From: Prorocentrum cordatum
Lineage: Eukaryota; Sar; Dinophyceae; Prorocentrales; Prorocentraceae
Assembly (NCBI GenBank): GCA_963575745.1
Contig: CAUYUJ010019279.1
Coordinates: 37,501 to 101,500, forward strand
Reading direction: 5' to 3'
DNA length: 64,000 nucleotides
The stretch's first letter is position 1, and the number at the start of each line of letters is the position of its first letter. This document shows, one piece after another, positions 34,555-43,347 of the stretch. A program made the translations under genes and the position numbers. Below the pieces are notes generated by a model. The model made no database searches. It saw nothing but the letters and a program-made list of their open reading frames with translations, and was not told the DNA's origin.

Positions 34555-35261
34555 CTACACAAGGACAAGGAAAGAAACGGGCCCAAAGGAAGGTGGACCC
34601 GCCAGCATGTTGCCTCGCATATGTACGACATACTTATCACGCGGCGTCAGATCTTGATGTCCGGCCCGGTATGGAATATGTCTCTTCAGGTCATGTTTGA
34701 AGGTCTGTATACCTCCCATGACTTGTAGGAACATTCCTCTGTCGATGCTCCCCTTGGTGTGGCAATCCGCAGTCATATCGCGGGTATCACACCACTGAAT
34801 GCTGTGCGCGGTTCCACGCTGCATCATCTGTCGTATACAACTGATGTGTCCTAAGAGGTTACACGCAGTCGGCTTCTTCAAGTCTTTGCTTGACAAGGAC
34901 TTCAAAACAGACTCAGCATCGATGGCCAAAGTGACCTTGATGCTCAGGCCACCCAATTCAACTGAGTGGGCGTGAGCGGCCCCGCGTGGAGCTCGTGCAG
35001 AGTCACAATCGTGGGATAACAGTCCTCCAAATTATGGGCTGCTGCTAGTGTCTCTGCCGAATAGCTCGAGCGGACCTGCCAGCAGTCTGACTTGCAGTGC
35101 GCATCAATCAGGTGAACGACAGGCTTACCAGATGACGTGGTTCCACGTCGTAGCAGGCTTGCCCTGCGAATACCATAGCCTTCGACGTCGTCGTCGGCGT
35201 CTCCACTCGAGCGTCGATATCCTGAATCGCCATGTAAGTCGACCTCGCCGGGTGGGTTCAT
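34555..35261 (-). pseudogene. copia RNase H domain, two frames
   Basis: This completes the reverse transcriptase by removing the RNA strand of the cDNA hybrid. The four acidic positions expected of a copia RNase H can be picked out: Asp in LHGDSGYRR, Glu in SSYSAETLAA, Asp in LAIDAESVLKSL and Asp in the terminal DMTADCHTKG, which is the form of the copia ADxLTKG motif. The first two lie in the frame 34,944-35,261 and the last two in 34,555-34,956, so one frame change falls at about 34,950. Another separates the domain from the RT frame at about 35,265. The frame starts shown are only open-frame limits. The domain ends some 65 bp before the 3' LTR, as expected. Confidence 0.8.
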
Positions 35262-35264
35262 CGC

Positions 35265-36861
35265 CTGGTAGACGATCTTCTTCGGGCAGGCCTGTAACTC
35301 TGGCGATCGCGCTCAGTCGTCGCACTTGAATGTTGGTCGGTGCTTGGACACGCTGCAGAGATACAACCTGCCCCATTGCACACACCTGGGTGACCAGAGC
35401 GTTTGCCAGCGCACCCCTGAAACTAACGAACGTGTCTGTCACCATCTCGGTTGCTTGAGCGTCAGCGCCAGCGCCGGTTAGTTCGGGATATCGTATAGGA
35501 CGGAGCTGTTTGATATATTCATCTTGGTCCAAGGAAACATTGCCGTCCTTAGTGTATCTCACAGCACAATAAGTATATGTGTGCCTGTTGAGTTTACACA
35601 CACCGAAAGTATCTTCAACGGATTTGACATATTTGTCAATGGTGTCCTCAGTACGGGCCATATTAATGTCATCAACATACTTGGCCGTGAGCAAGGCATT
35701 GCTCGTCTCGAACTCCTCGTCGTAAGACGTGGGTCGGATGCCAAATCCTCTGGTGGTTCTTCTGAGCTTCAACGAGAAAGCCCGTGGGGCGCCCTTAGTG
35801 CCGGTTCCCGGTTTCAAGCACTGCAGGCAGTGCTTTGGCTCGTCGTAGTTCTCGAACCCTGGAATGGCACGGGGCGCAGTGGCCGATCCAGGCGGCAAAG
35901 TCAGGCACACCACACATTCCTTTTCACCTGTAGCCTCATCAAGTTCCTGATCGGTCAATCCCTTCAGGAAGGCCATGTTGATGTCGACGGAAGCAATGAT
36001 CCACTGCTTCTTGCGCGATGCCGTGCTAGCGAGTACCCCCTGGCTCGACCTTCTGACTGTTCCCGTGAATGTTTCTACGTCGAAAGCTTCAGGGCCCATG
36101 AAACCTCGGAGTACCAAGCGTAGTCGGATGGTACGTTCCATCTCGCCCTTCTCGTTCTTCACGAATTTCCATGTGCACACGTATCTCGAAGTCATAATGT
36201 TCGACGCTTGGGCTATCACCTGCACCTTAAAGCATTTGTTGTCGAACCATGTCTTGAGCTCAGTGAAGAGCGACTTCGATACTTGATCGGGATTCGCCTG
36301 AATGTCAGCTTTAGCGATAAGGTCGTCTTCCTTGACGACCGCGGCTCGCTTTGCAGCGGCGGTAACGTACACTCGCACAGTGGTCACCCGGTGGGCATCC
36401 AATATCATGCGTTGCTGCTCGGACAAGACTACCTTCGACATTTCTGTCGTAAAGCACAGTTCAACGCATCGACCATTGTCGTCTGAGTCGAGCCCGTAGC
36501 TGTCGTCTTCGACCATGGTGCACAGGGGGGCGTAGAACGTCTCCTCGGTATCGGAGTAGCGAGTGCGTCCACACTTCGGCAGGTAGCCCCGCTGTTCATC
36601 CGCTACAGTGATCAGCACGCTCTGATCCGGAACCATCTGTGTGGGCATGGTAAAGAGGTCCTCTAGTGGAGTTGCCTCCAACAGTTCTCTTTCATCTTGC
36701 AGTTCTGCGTACCACCTCCGTAACATGCGACTCAAGATCAGCTTCTGATTCCTCGTAAATCGTAAAGAGCCGTCTGTCATCATGTGCTGGTTCGGCTTCT
36801 GAAGCTTCTCCTGTGCTTCCTTCGGTGTTGGCGCATCAGCCAAGTCCTCAATGTTTGACAT
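35265..36861 (-). CDS. copia-type reverse transcriptase domain
   Basis: RNA-dependent DNA polymerase that copies the element's RNA. The open frame of about 530 aa begins with a leader containing LSRMLRRWYAELQDERELLE. Then comes the RVT_2 signature W-K-F-V-K-N-E-K-G with RLVLRGF, motif A SVDINMAFLKG (catalytic Asp near residue 294) and the active site KYVDDI (Asp-Asp near residue 394). The thumb/connection follows to about residue 530, after which the frame leaves homology and RNase H continues in another frame. This is the only long uninterrupted domain of the element. The Met near 36,861 is simply the first in the frame; the protein would be cut from a polyprotein. Confidence 0.92.
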
Positions 36862-37785
36862 GTCCTGATCAAAACCTGCCTGAGGGTTAGTGGGCTTCAG
36901 GCATTGGATGATTCGTGAATGTGCTGATCCAGTTATATCATATATATATATATATATATATTCAAGACAGTACCTTCTGCTTCGTAGTCCGCTGGCCCCC
37001 TTGTGGGGCCACCGGGCTGCGAGGCACGGGTTCGCAGTTTCCAGTGCCAGTTGTAGCTTGTTGTTGCCAGTGTTGCAGTTCTGCTTCTTGCTGGCTACTG
37101 TAACTAATTGACTTTTTGCTGGTTACTGTAACTAGTTGATTGACCGCGCGAGGGGGGGGGGAGGCCCAAACGGGATTTTTAGCACCCCCTGGGCGCGTTG
37201 TCTGAATTGCTGGGGGGGCTCGAAATCGACACCTCACGCAGATCCGCGGGGCCAGGGTCCAAAAACACATGGGATTTGCCGCATGTCTGAAATTCGGCGC
37301 CACCCCTCACGCAGATCCGCGGGGTCAGGGTCCAAAAACACAAGGGATTTGTTACATTTCAGAAATCCGGTGCCACCCCTCACGCAGATCCGCGGGGCCA
37401 GGGTACAAAAACACAAGGGATGTGCCACATTTCTGAAATTCGGTGGCACCCCTCGCGAAGATCCGCGGGGTCAGGGCCCAAACGCGCAGGATTTGCCACA
37501 TTTCTGAAATTCGGTGCCACCCCTCACGCAGATCCGCGGGGTCAGGGTCCAAAAACAAAGGGGATGTGCCACATTCCTGAAATTCGGTGCCACCCTTCAC
37601 GCACATCCATCGCAAGGCGTGGTAACCCAAACTGCGAGAACTCCCTCGGCCCTTTAGTCGCAAGGTGTGGCAACCAAGCCCGTGAACCATACACGTCTTA
37701 CCAATCGCCAGGTGTGGTAACCCCTCTTGTGATCAGTTGGTTTTGCTGATTGCGAATCGGCTTCGCATGAAGTTTCGATACTGCT
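36862..37785. repeat. repeat insertion between integrase and RT: (TA)n and 73-bp tandem array
   Basis: An ATATAT run lies at 36,939-36,961. From 37,230 to 37,612 a unit of 72-76 bp (containing CACGCAGATCCGCGGGG and GTGCCACATTTCTGAAATTC) repeats about 5.2 times, followed by three shorter units with TCGCAAGG(C/T)GTGG(T/C)AACC (37,610-37,725). The array is flanked by TAACTAATTGACT / TAACTAGTTGATTG (37,100-37,145). It interrupts the polyprotein and has no coding role I can see. Confidence 0.8.
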
Positions 37786-38292
37786 TCACGACAGCGCCAA
37801 GGCCCCATGACTTAGCTCTTCCACGGCCCATTCTCCAAGAGAGGGGGCCGGCGGCAGGGGGCGAAGCCCTTGCGGATAATGAAATCCTGGATTGACGTCG
37901 TTGTCGTAATGGACCAATTTGCAGCTGTCGGCATAAGTAACCGGAGGTAGCTTATGGGAACTCGTGGCTGCTCTGACCGAAACTACAGTCTCAATGCGAA
38001 AGAAGTTGGTGATCAAATATTGTAGGACAAAACGTACCTTACGGGATAAACTACTTGCAGTCGTCATCTGAAGCGTACCTTTCTTGGTCGGCATATAGCC
38101 AAATGTCAAGGCAGGTCTCCCCGCTGATAGGCTGGCGACGAATGTCAACACTGTGCGTAGTGCAGTGTTGTCGGGGCCAGTCTCTCGGGTTATGAGTGCT
38201 TCAATGTATGGCGAATGTCTTGCATCGCCGCGTTGTACTTGAACATCTCGATTGCCTACTCGGATGACGACCTGACCCCTTTCCGGGATCAT
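37786..38292 (-). CDS. polyprotein segment between integrase and RT
   Basis: An open frame of 168 aa with natural composition, starting PERGQVVIRVGNRDVQVQ, which resembles the basic C-terminal tail of the integrase in this element type. It includes ALTFGYMPTKKGTLQ. No known catalytic motif. From memory the segment is conserved among related dinoflagellate elements. The C-terminal 20 residues look unrelated and run into the repeat insertion. GCAGGTCTCCCCGC at 38,111-38,124 fits the hairpin consensus but may be native coding sequence (SAGRPAL). Confidence 0.6.
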   Translation of the reverse strand: MIPERGQVVIRVGNRDVQVQRGDARHSPYIEALITRETGPDNTALRTVLTFVASLSAGRPALTFGYMPTKKGTLQMTTASSLSRKVRFVLQYLITNFFRIETVVSVRAATSSHKLPPVTYADSCKLVHYDNDVNPGFHYPQGLRPLPPAPSLGEWAVEELSHGALALS

Positions 38293-38326
38293 TCCTTACG
38301 ACTGGGAACGGGCCGTTCCAGCCTCC

Positions 38327-39212
38327 TCAGTCATCCTTCGTGGTCGTAGGGCGATGGTAGTCGACCAAGTCTCCTTCCTCATGATAATGCTGACCGGTAA
38401 TTGTCGTCTTAGTGCGTAAGGCACGATTGGTCGTAGCTACTGCCGTGGCCTGTGTGATAGCTTCAATGCATACCCTGCGTATCGTCTGTTCACGAGAATG
38501 ATCGGATGTTTCCGTCTGCTGCTCGTGGTCCAGAACAGGGAGGTCAGGGAGCATTGCTGGTTGCCGTCCAAATAGATCGTTGTATGGAGACGCTTCGTTA
38601 TAGAAGGCGAATGCGTTGGCGGCGAACGAGGCTTCGTGCAGTTGTCTGGTGAACACAAGAGGTATGTCTAACCAATTGAGTTCGGCCTCCAGGACGTGAA
38701 GTAAATGACGTAGGATGCCATTTCTGGCGTCGATCTTTGTAGCGTGCTGTCCACGCGCACGTCTTATGAGTGCCGTGCCTTTTTGCCTTGAGGACTGCTT
38801 CGCAGTGTCCAAACTGCATCCAGCACTGATGATATGCATCCAGGATAGTGGTAATAGTTTTGTCTGGTATTCCAATCCCAGTAGCATACCGTATACAACA
38901 AACGACACTGTGAAATATATGGTGCCCTTGCTTGTAGAACATACAATTACATTCCACATCCTCATTGAATTTACCGGGTAATGCAGCGGAGGGCATAACA
39001 GTGTGTCCAGGTTTGTCCCAAGCTCTGCATTCCCGGCATGTGTCGCAGACACCCTTGATGAGGTTGAGTCTGACACTGTCCAGACCTATGTTGCTTAAGA
39101 TGAGTCTCGTCTTAAGCTCATTCGCATGGAACCAGCGTAAGTGTAGCTTTCGCAACTCGCGTGTTACCACGCTGGGGTCGAGGCTTCGCAAGTTTTGTAG
39201 ACTGATTTGCAC
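38327..39212 (-). pseudogene. GAG-pre-integrase and integrase, frameshifted
   Basis: Integrase joins the cDNA to the host chromosome. The first frame (38,598-39,212) has LRKLHLRWFHANELKTR followed by CDTCRECRAWDKPG, the zinc-binding pre-integrase region (HxxxH/CxxC type), then KFNEDVECNCMFYKQ, where the first catalytic Asp is expected, and TTILDAYHQCWMQFG. Homology resumes in a second frame (38,327-39,076) with ARGQHATKIDARNG, which holds the region of the third catalytic residue, and FYNEASPYNDLFGRQP. The shift is at a run of five T (38,780-38,784, A5 on the coding strand). The stretch that should carry the second catalytic Asp between QFG and the shift is absent, so the enzyme should be inactive even if the frame were continuous. 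Confidence 0.8.
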
Positions 39213-39242
39213 AACGAACCGTGACCAGTCTGGTAGTCGTGG

Positions 39243-39818
39243 TCATGCAGCAGGGTTCCCCGCTGGTGGTGGAGGTGCTTCTCCACCTTGTTGTCGACCA
39301 CGTCTGACTCTAACCTGTGGTAGTCGGAGATGGCCATCCGAACTACCAGCTCCACTCGAGGCAGGTTGCCCTGCAGCAGGCTCAGCAGCATGTCTTCCAA
39401 CAGTAATGTCTTGACTGCTTGCGCCCGCGGTGGGTCCAGCTCGCGAGCCGGGTCTCGGTGCTCTCAGTCGCGTCAGTGGTGGTGTTGCTGGCGCCTCGGG
39501 TGGTGATGCTGCTACTTCAGCAGGACCCGGCAGTGCAGGTCCTGCTGCCGGCTCGGCGGGAAACGGCGGAATCTGTCCATGATTGTCGGGCAACTTCCAA
39601 GGCTTGGCAAATTTGCATTCGCCTGGTGTTAGCACATGTCCAGGTTTGCTCTTCCCGTTGATCTTCTTACAACTCGGACACTCCCAATGGTAGTCGTCCT
39701 TGTCGTGCCATCTGCAGTGTCTCGGATCTCTATCATGAGAGAGAATGCGTGTTGAAATTATCCGCGCAAGCAGGACACCCGAGCCCTCCCGATGGTGGTC
39801 TCGTAATCGAGCCATCAA
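39243..39818 (-). CDS. polyprotein segment with Cys/His cluster and Pro/Ala linker
   Basis: An open frame of 191 aa. Residues about 30-70 contain HCRWHD, WECPSCKKING and a final GECKFA, a pattern suggesting a small zinc-binding knuckle or ribbon (CxxC plus Cys/His). The rest is a low-complexity Pro/Ala/Gly linker leading to the pre-integrase region. Two hairpin motifs lie in the linker and are read as A-G-Q-P-A (39,361) and A-G-N-P-A (39,250). Confidence 0.55.
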   Translation of the reverse strand: MMARLRDHHREGSGVLLARIISTRILSHDRDPRHCRWHDKDDYHWECPSCKKINGKSKPGHVLTPGECKFAKPWKLPDNHGQIPPFPAEPAAGPALPGPAEVAASPPEAPATPPLTRLRAPRPGSRAGPTAGASSQDITVGRHAAEPAAGQPASSGAGSSDGHLRLPQVRVRRGRQQGGEAPPPPAGNPAA

Positions 39819-40096
39819 CTTGTCGGGGAAGACTCGGGTCGCCCAAATCGTAAACCCTTACGTTGGTGGCCAACGCGGTGGACGAATACGGGTAGCCATG
39901 GAAAGGATCACGAGCTGTCTGAAAGAGATCGCGTGCGATCTGAACAGATTCGATACAGAGCGACTGCATCTTTGATGTATATTGCGCAGCCGTGGACAGT
40001 TCCTTATTGCATACCGACGAGTGTTGACGATGGCCACTGCATCGTTTCCGTTCAAAAGGGGTGAAATAGACGATGGTCGGCCATGATGTCGGTCAG
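39819..40096. other. no clear domain
   Basis: Between the Cys/His segment and the methyltransferase-like segment I see only short broken frames. It probably belongs to the decayed polyprotein. Confidence 0.4.
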
Positions 40097-40571
40097 TTAT
40101 CCCATCAGTTCTCGTATCAGTACCCCATGCGAATCACGTAAGCCAGTAGTGCATTGATCCATGTTCACCTTGCAGGTGCCCTTGCTTTTAACCAACGTAG
40201 TCCATGGTGGTATCTGATCAAACACAGTCCCAACTGGTTGTTCTCTTAAGGAAAGTCGTCGAATATCATTTTGACGTACAGCCACCTTCCCACAGCACTT
40301 GATACAATGGAAGATCTTCTTTATGCGGTTCATGCCAGGTGTCGTAGTTAACCTTCGCATTGAAGTAGGAAGGCAAGCCAGTGGTTCTGCAGCTGAGCTG
40401 TAGTATGACAGCCTTGACGAAGCAAACGTTTGAATAGTGCAGCACTGCATCTTGGAACTCCCTGCTGCCACGATCCACAAAAGTACGTTTGCCGAGGTTT
40501 CCCCCTGAAGACAGTTCCCGGCTGAATGCTTGCTGGGAGATGCCTCCAATCCCCCCACATAGTTTTAACAT
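40097..40571 (-). pseudogene. methyltransferase-like (Rossmann) polyprotein segment, two frames
   Basis: The first frame (40,266-40,571) begins LKLCGGIGGISQQAFSREL, a glycine-rich loop like the SAM-binding start of DNA cytosine methyltransferases, and reaches LSCRTTGLPSYFNAKVN, where related elements have a Cys-containing motif. Homology continues in the second frame (40,097-40,558) with REQPVGT and VNMDQCTTGLRD. From memory this pair of blocks is common in dinoflagellate copia polyproteins. Whether it ever methylates DNA is not known to me, and calling it methyltransferase-like is inference from the loop pattern. A frame change occurs at about 40,300. Confidence 0.6.
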
Positions 40572-40636
40572 GTCTACCTTATTGCGTCGTCCGTATCACA
40601 AGGTGGGGGATAATGGAGAATGCATCTGCGCAAGAT

Positions 40637-41071
40637 TCAGCAGGTTGCCCCGCAGGTAGGGTGATGAAGGTCCTCTCCGTCGTCACTACCCGTGTCGGAG
40701 TCCAGAGGTACGTCGGTGCAGTACGCACTACACCCGAGTCCTTCCAGGTCTTCTCCACAGTCGTCGTTGCCTTCTTCGGCTTTTTGGGGTGTCTTGCGTG
40801 GTATGATGCCAGCTTCTTTGACTGCTTTATGTTTTTCTTTTTGTTTAATTCTGGCATATGTTGGTAAAGCTGTCTGTTGTTCTGTCCCAGGTGAGTTAAG
40901 TGTGGGAAATTCGGGAATATAGCACGCTGCCGCGCTCAATCGAAGGGGGAGGGAGACGATCGTCACCGATGATCGCCGCTCGCCTTGAGCGTGGTCGTGA
41001 TCTGCCATCTCCCAACAGAGTCGGTTCTGGCTGCTCCCAGTACAGTGAAATACGGATGTTGGTAACACCAT
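40637..41071 (-). CDS. acidic polyprotein linker
   Basis: An open frame of 145 aa, basic in the middle (YARIKQKEKHKAVKEAG) and acidic at the end (DDCGEDLEGLG, SDTGSDDGEDL). It leads into the glycine-loop segment downstream. One hairpin motif (40,640-40,653) ends it, read here as C-G-A-T-C. No domain is recognised. A second frame over 40,896-41,171 reads naturally too (NMIVQDIKIQDQPTRYNY), so the true frame of the upstream part is unsure. Confidence 0.45.
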   Translation of the reverse strand: MVLPTSVFHCTGSSQNRLCWEMADHDHAQGERRSSVTIVSLPLRLSAAACYIPEFPTLNSPGTEQQTALPTYARIKQKEKHKAVKEAGIIPRKTPQKAEEGNDDCGEDLEGLGCSAYCTDVPLDSDTGSDDGEDLHHPTCGATC

Positions 41072-41418
41072 AGGGCAATGGTGCGTTGTAGTTGTACCTG
41101 GTCGGCTGGTCCTGGATCTTGATGTCCTGGACGATCATGTTGACGCCCAGGTTCATCGTCACCCGTCTCACAACATGGCCCCACTCGGGGCCATTCTTAG
41201 GAGACTGAACGTAAGTTCGGCTCCTTTATCAACGCGAGTATGGATACTCAGGTGTATAGAACTTGTGTGATTCCTTTGTTTTGTGTAAAACCCATGTGAT
41301 AAATCAACCTTGCGGCCATTATCACTATTGTCGTGTTCCGCCATTCGGCCTCCTAAGCACCTTGTTCATGCCAGTCTAGAATGTGCTCAGTAGGTTCTGC
41401 AGGTTCCCCTGCTACATT
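41072..41418. other. no clear domain; one hairpin motif
   Basis: Broken short frames. Contains the hairpin at 41,399-41,412 (minus-strand loop GGAA). Confidence 0.4.
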
Positions 41419-42135
41419 TCATGCGCATCGCCGTAGATTGGTGGGGAGGCGCGTGCACGTAGTCGCCGCTTGCAGATGCGATCCGCTGGGCAACGTGTCA
41501 GCGCGGTCGCACTTGAGACCGAAGTGGCAGAAACGCATGCGCATGACTTGCAAGGGGAGATCTTGAATAGCATCTCGTGTGAGACCTTGTTTCCAGAAGT
41601 GCCCTGGTGGCCCCACAAACACAATGGTCATGCGTAGAGCCCGAGCCTTGGACATCAGATTTTGGATGCGCTGGTCGTGCGGCCCTGCCCTCTTGCCAGA
41701 CAGCCTCACATACTTGTCAGCAGGTGTTGCTACCCACAACATTTTGTAATCACCCGAGAGTAGCGCACCCAAAAACTGTGTACCAGTGGAGGTGAACACC
41801 TCCGCATGTGTCATACGATCGCACATGTATCCACGGGCTCGGAGTTCAGCGCAAGCTGTCCGTATATCCTCAATGACAAATTCACAGGAATGATAATGAT
41901 GCGACAATCCATCCTTTTTGTGCAGCGGCCACACGGCCGGGTGCACTGCTGGTCGTGGCAGCCGCACCGCCCGGCTTGCCGCGGTCCCTGGCACGCACAG
42001 CCGGTGCCTGGGAACAGAACGCAGGTTTCCCCGCAACTGCTGACAGCACCTGAATGTTCGGCCTGCCCGAGCAAGCGCGAGTGGCCGTGGCGCGCGCCTG
42101 CCCCCGTCACTCGTTTGGCGATGGGGGGCGTCCAA
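41419..42135 (-). CDS. polyprotein segment, conserved block of unknown function
   Basis: An open frame of 238 aa. The C-terminal 110 residues include LWVATPADKYVRLSGKR, a hydrophobic strand ending VFVGPPGHFWK and MRFCHFGLK, followed by SGSHLQAATTC. I remember this block as conserved upstream of the CGG-loop block in related elements; it may be the first half of the same enzyme-like fold. The GPPG turn after a strand could bind a nucleotide, but that is speculation. The N-terminal third is Arg/Pro-rich and carries one hairpin (42,021-42,034, read RGNL). A diverged hairpin-like word is at 41,720-41,733. Confidence 0.5.
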   Translation of the reverse strand: MDAPHRQTSDGGRRAPRPLALARAGRTFRCCQQLRGNLRSVPRHRLCVPGTAASRAVRLPRPAVHPAVWPLHKKDGLSHHYHSCEFVIEDIRTACAELRARGYMCDRMTHAEVFTSTGTQFLGALLSGDYKMLWVATPADKYVRLSGKRAGPHDQRIQNLMSKARALRMTIVFVGPPGHFWKQGLTRDAIQDLPLQVMRMRFCHFGLKCDRADTLPSGSHLQAATTCTRLPTNLRRCA

Positions 42136-42280
42136 ATGCCAGTGCCGTGCTGCGCTGCAGAACCGCTGCAGGAAGTTAAAAAATCAAAAACTTCTCAGCG
42201 GAATCATCTACTTCCGCAGGTGTCCCTGCCTGTGCATCGGGGGGCGTCCACTTCGTACCCTCCTCGTAGACGGCCTGATC

Positions 42281-42323
<43 letters not shown>

Positions 42324-42393
42324 TTTCGCCTGCAAATTGCGGAGGGCGAGGTCCTTGTCGGCCGAGGTAGGGGTAGTCCCAAAGGGCATATTT
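42136..42393. repeat. (TA)n microsatellite in the element
   Basis: TATATA at 42,285-42,315 and a hairpin motif at 42,216-42,229. Otherwise short broken frames. Confidence 0.7.
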
Positions 42394-43347
42394 CTACGAT
42401 GCCATGTCTTCAAGGTAGTATTCACCTAAAGTCTGGATCGTGAAAGCGAACGTCAACTCATTAATCGAGAAACGGATGCCCTTCGCATCCTGTGACATCA
42501 TGTATGCGTGGGCATCATGCACAGCAGGTGCCCCTGCGATTGGCTCTGGATCGGATACTTCCTTGACGGGTAATGGAGCTTCTTCGCACCGAGGATTGGC
42601 CGTGATAGTAAACGATATCGGCACTTGATCCTCAGTAGCCATCTCGTACTCGTCAGCTTTGGGTGCCAGATGCCCGGAGGGCGTCTTCATCAGGCCGAGT
42701 GCCCTGGCACCTTGTCCGAGTAGAACCTTGTACATCCCCACGCCAGGAATGATCATCTTCTCGTGCCCCTGCTCAAGGATCAGGATGGCCCCCATGTTGG
42801 ACATGCCCCTGATGTCCAAGATGGCAGGGAGATTCCCCCCAGAGTCCTCAGCCACATTTGCTGAGTACGTATCAAGTCTCGGCGCAACAGGTTGCCCCGC
42901 GGGATCTCCCCATTTTCCTTGCATGCAATCTTGCAATGCAGGGGTGCGTCGCTAATCGCGGCGCCATGTCCCACTCCTTACTCGTAAAGCCTCTTCGTGA
43001 GGTTCAGCCTTTTTAGCAGCGTGTCCGCTGGAACGTGATACCTGCTCAAAGGTCATTGCCGTCTTTAATCCAAAAGTATGAATATTACTGCCAATTTTGA
43101 AAAGAATAATCAACATACCATTGATCATACTTCCACTGATAGCTGCCAAGGCTAGCTCATGTCGTTCACCAAATATTCCAGGAACTTCAGATACTGCCGT
43201 ACCATGCAAGCCTTTTGTGGCGCCTCTGCTCCAACACCCAAACATTTCTTGACATATGCGTGCACACATCCATCCACCCACGAGCCTCTTCTTCTGGAAT
43301 AAGTTTTTTTTTTGTTTCAAAGGTCCAAGCTGCATGACATTCGTCAT
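42394..43347 (-). pseudogene. retroviral-type aspartic protease, broken and lacking the catalytic Asp
   Basis: The protease cuts the Gag-Pol polyprotein. The N-terminal half is in the frame 42,952-43,347: LIILFKIGSNIHTFG aligns with the active-site loop of this family, where Asp-(I/V)-Gly-Ser-Asn is expected, but Lys replaces the Asp. A middle piece (HGAAISDAPLHCKIACKENG) lies in a second frame (42,780-42,974). The C-terminal half returns to the first frame (42,394-42,936): YSANVAEDSGGNLPAILDI, EKMIIPGVGMYKVLL and APKADEYEM. The second frame change coincides with the hairpin motif at 42,887-42,900. Both the lost Asp and the shifts argue for a dead enzyme. Confidence 0.65.

Noticed and set aside
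34608-34621. GCATGTTGCCTCGC near the 3' LTR as a hairpin copy
   Set aside because: Two mismatches, both breaking the stem; within chance expectation.
36939-36961. TATATA runs (here, 42,285 and 52,395) as TATA boxes
   Set aside because: They are dinucleotide microsatellites; dinoflagellate promoters are not known to rely on TATA boxes.
37230-37725. Regularly spaced repeats as a CRISPR array
   Set aside because: Units are contiguous and fully repeated with no unique spacers, in a eukaryotic retroelement.
38111-38124. GCAGGTCTCCCCGC as a full family member
   Set aside because: It fits the consensus (loop GAGA), but the encoded SAGRPA appears native to the polyprotein, so it was left out of the count.
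39858-40055. Short plus- and minus-strand frames in the element (and many others of 60-90 aa) as genes
   Set aside because: They lie antisense to or between recognised polyprotein blocks and lack protein-like features.
40172-40185. GCAGGTGCCCTTGC as a 29th hairpin
   Set aside because: It gives an A-C stem mismatch and lies in conserved coding sequence (KGTCKVNMDQC), so it is probably native.
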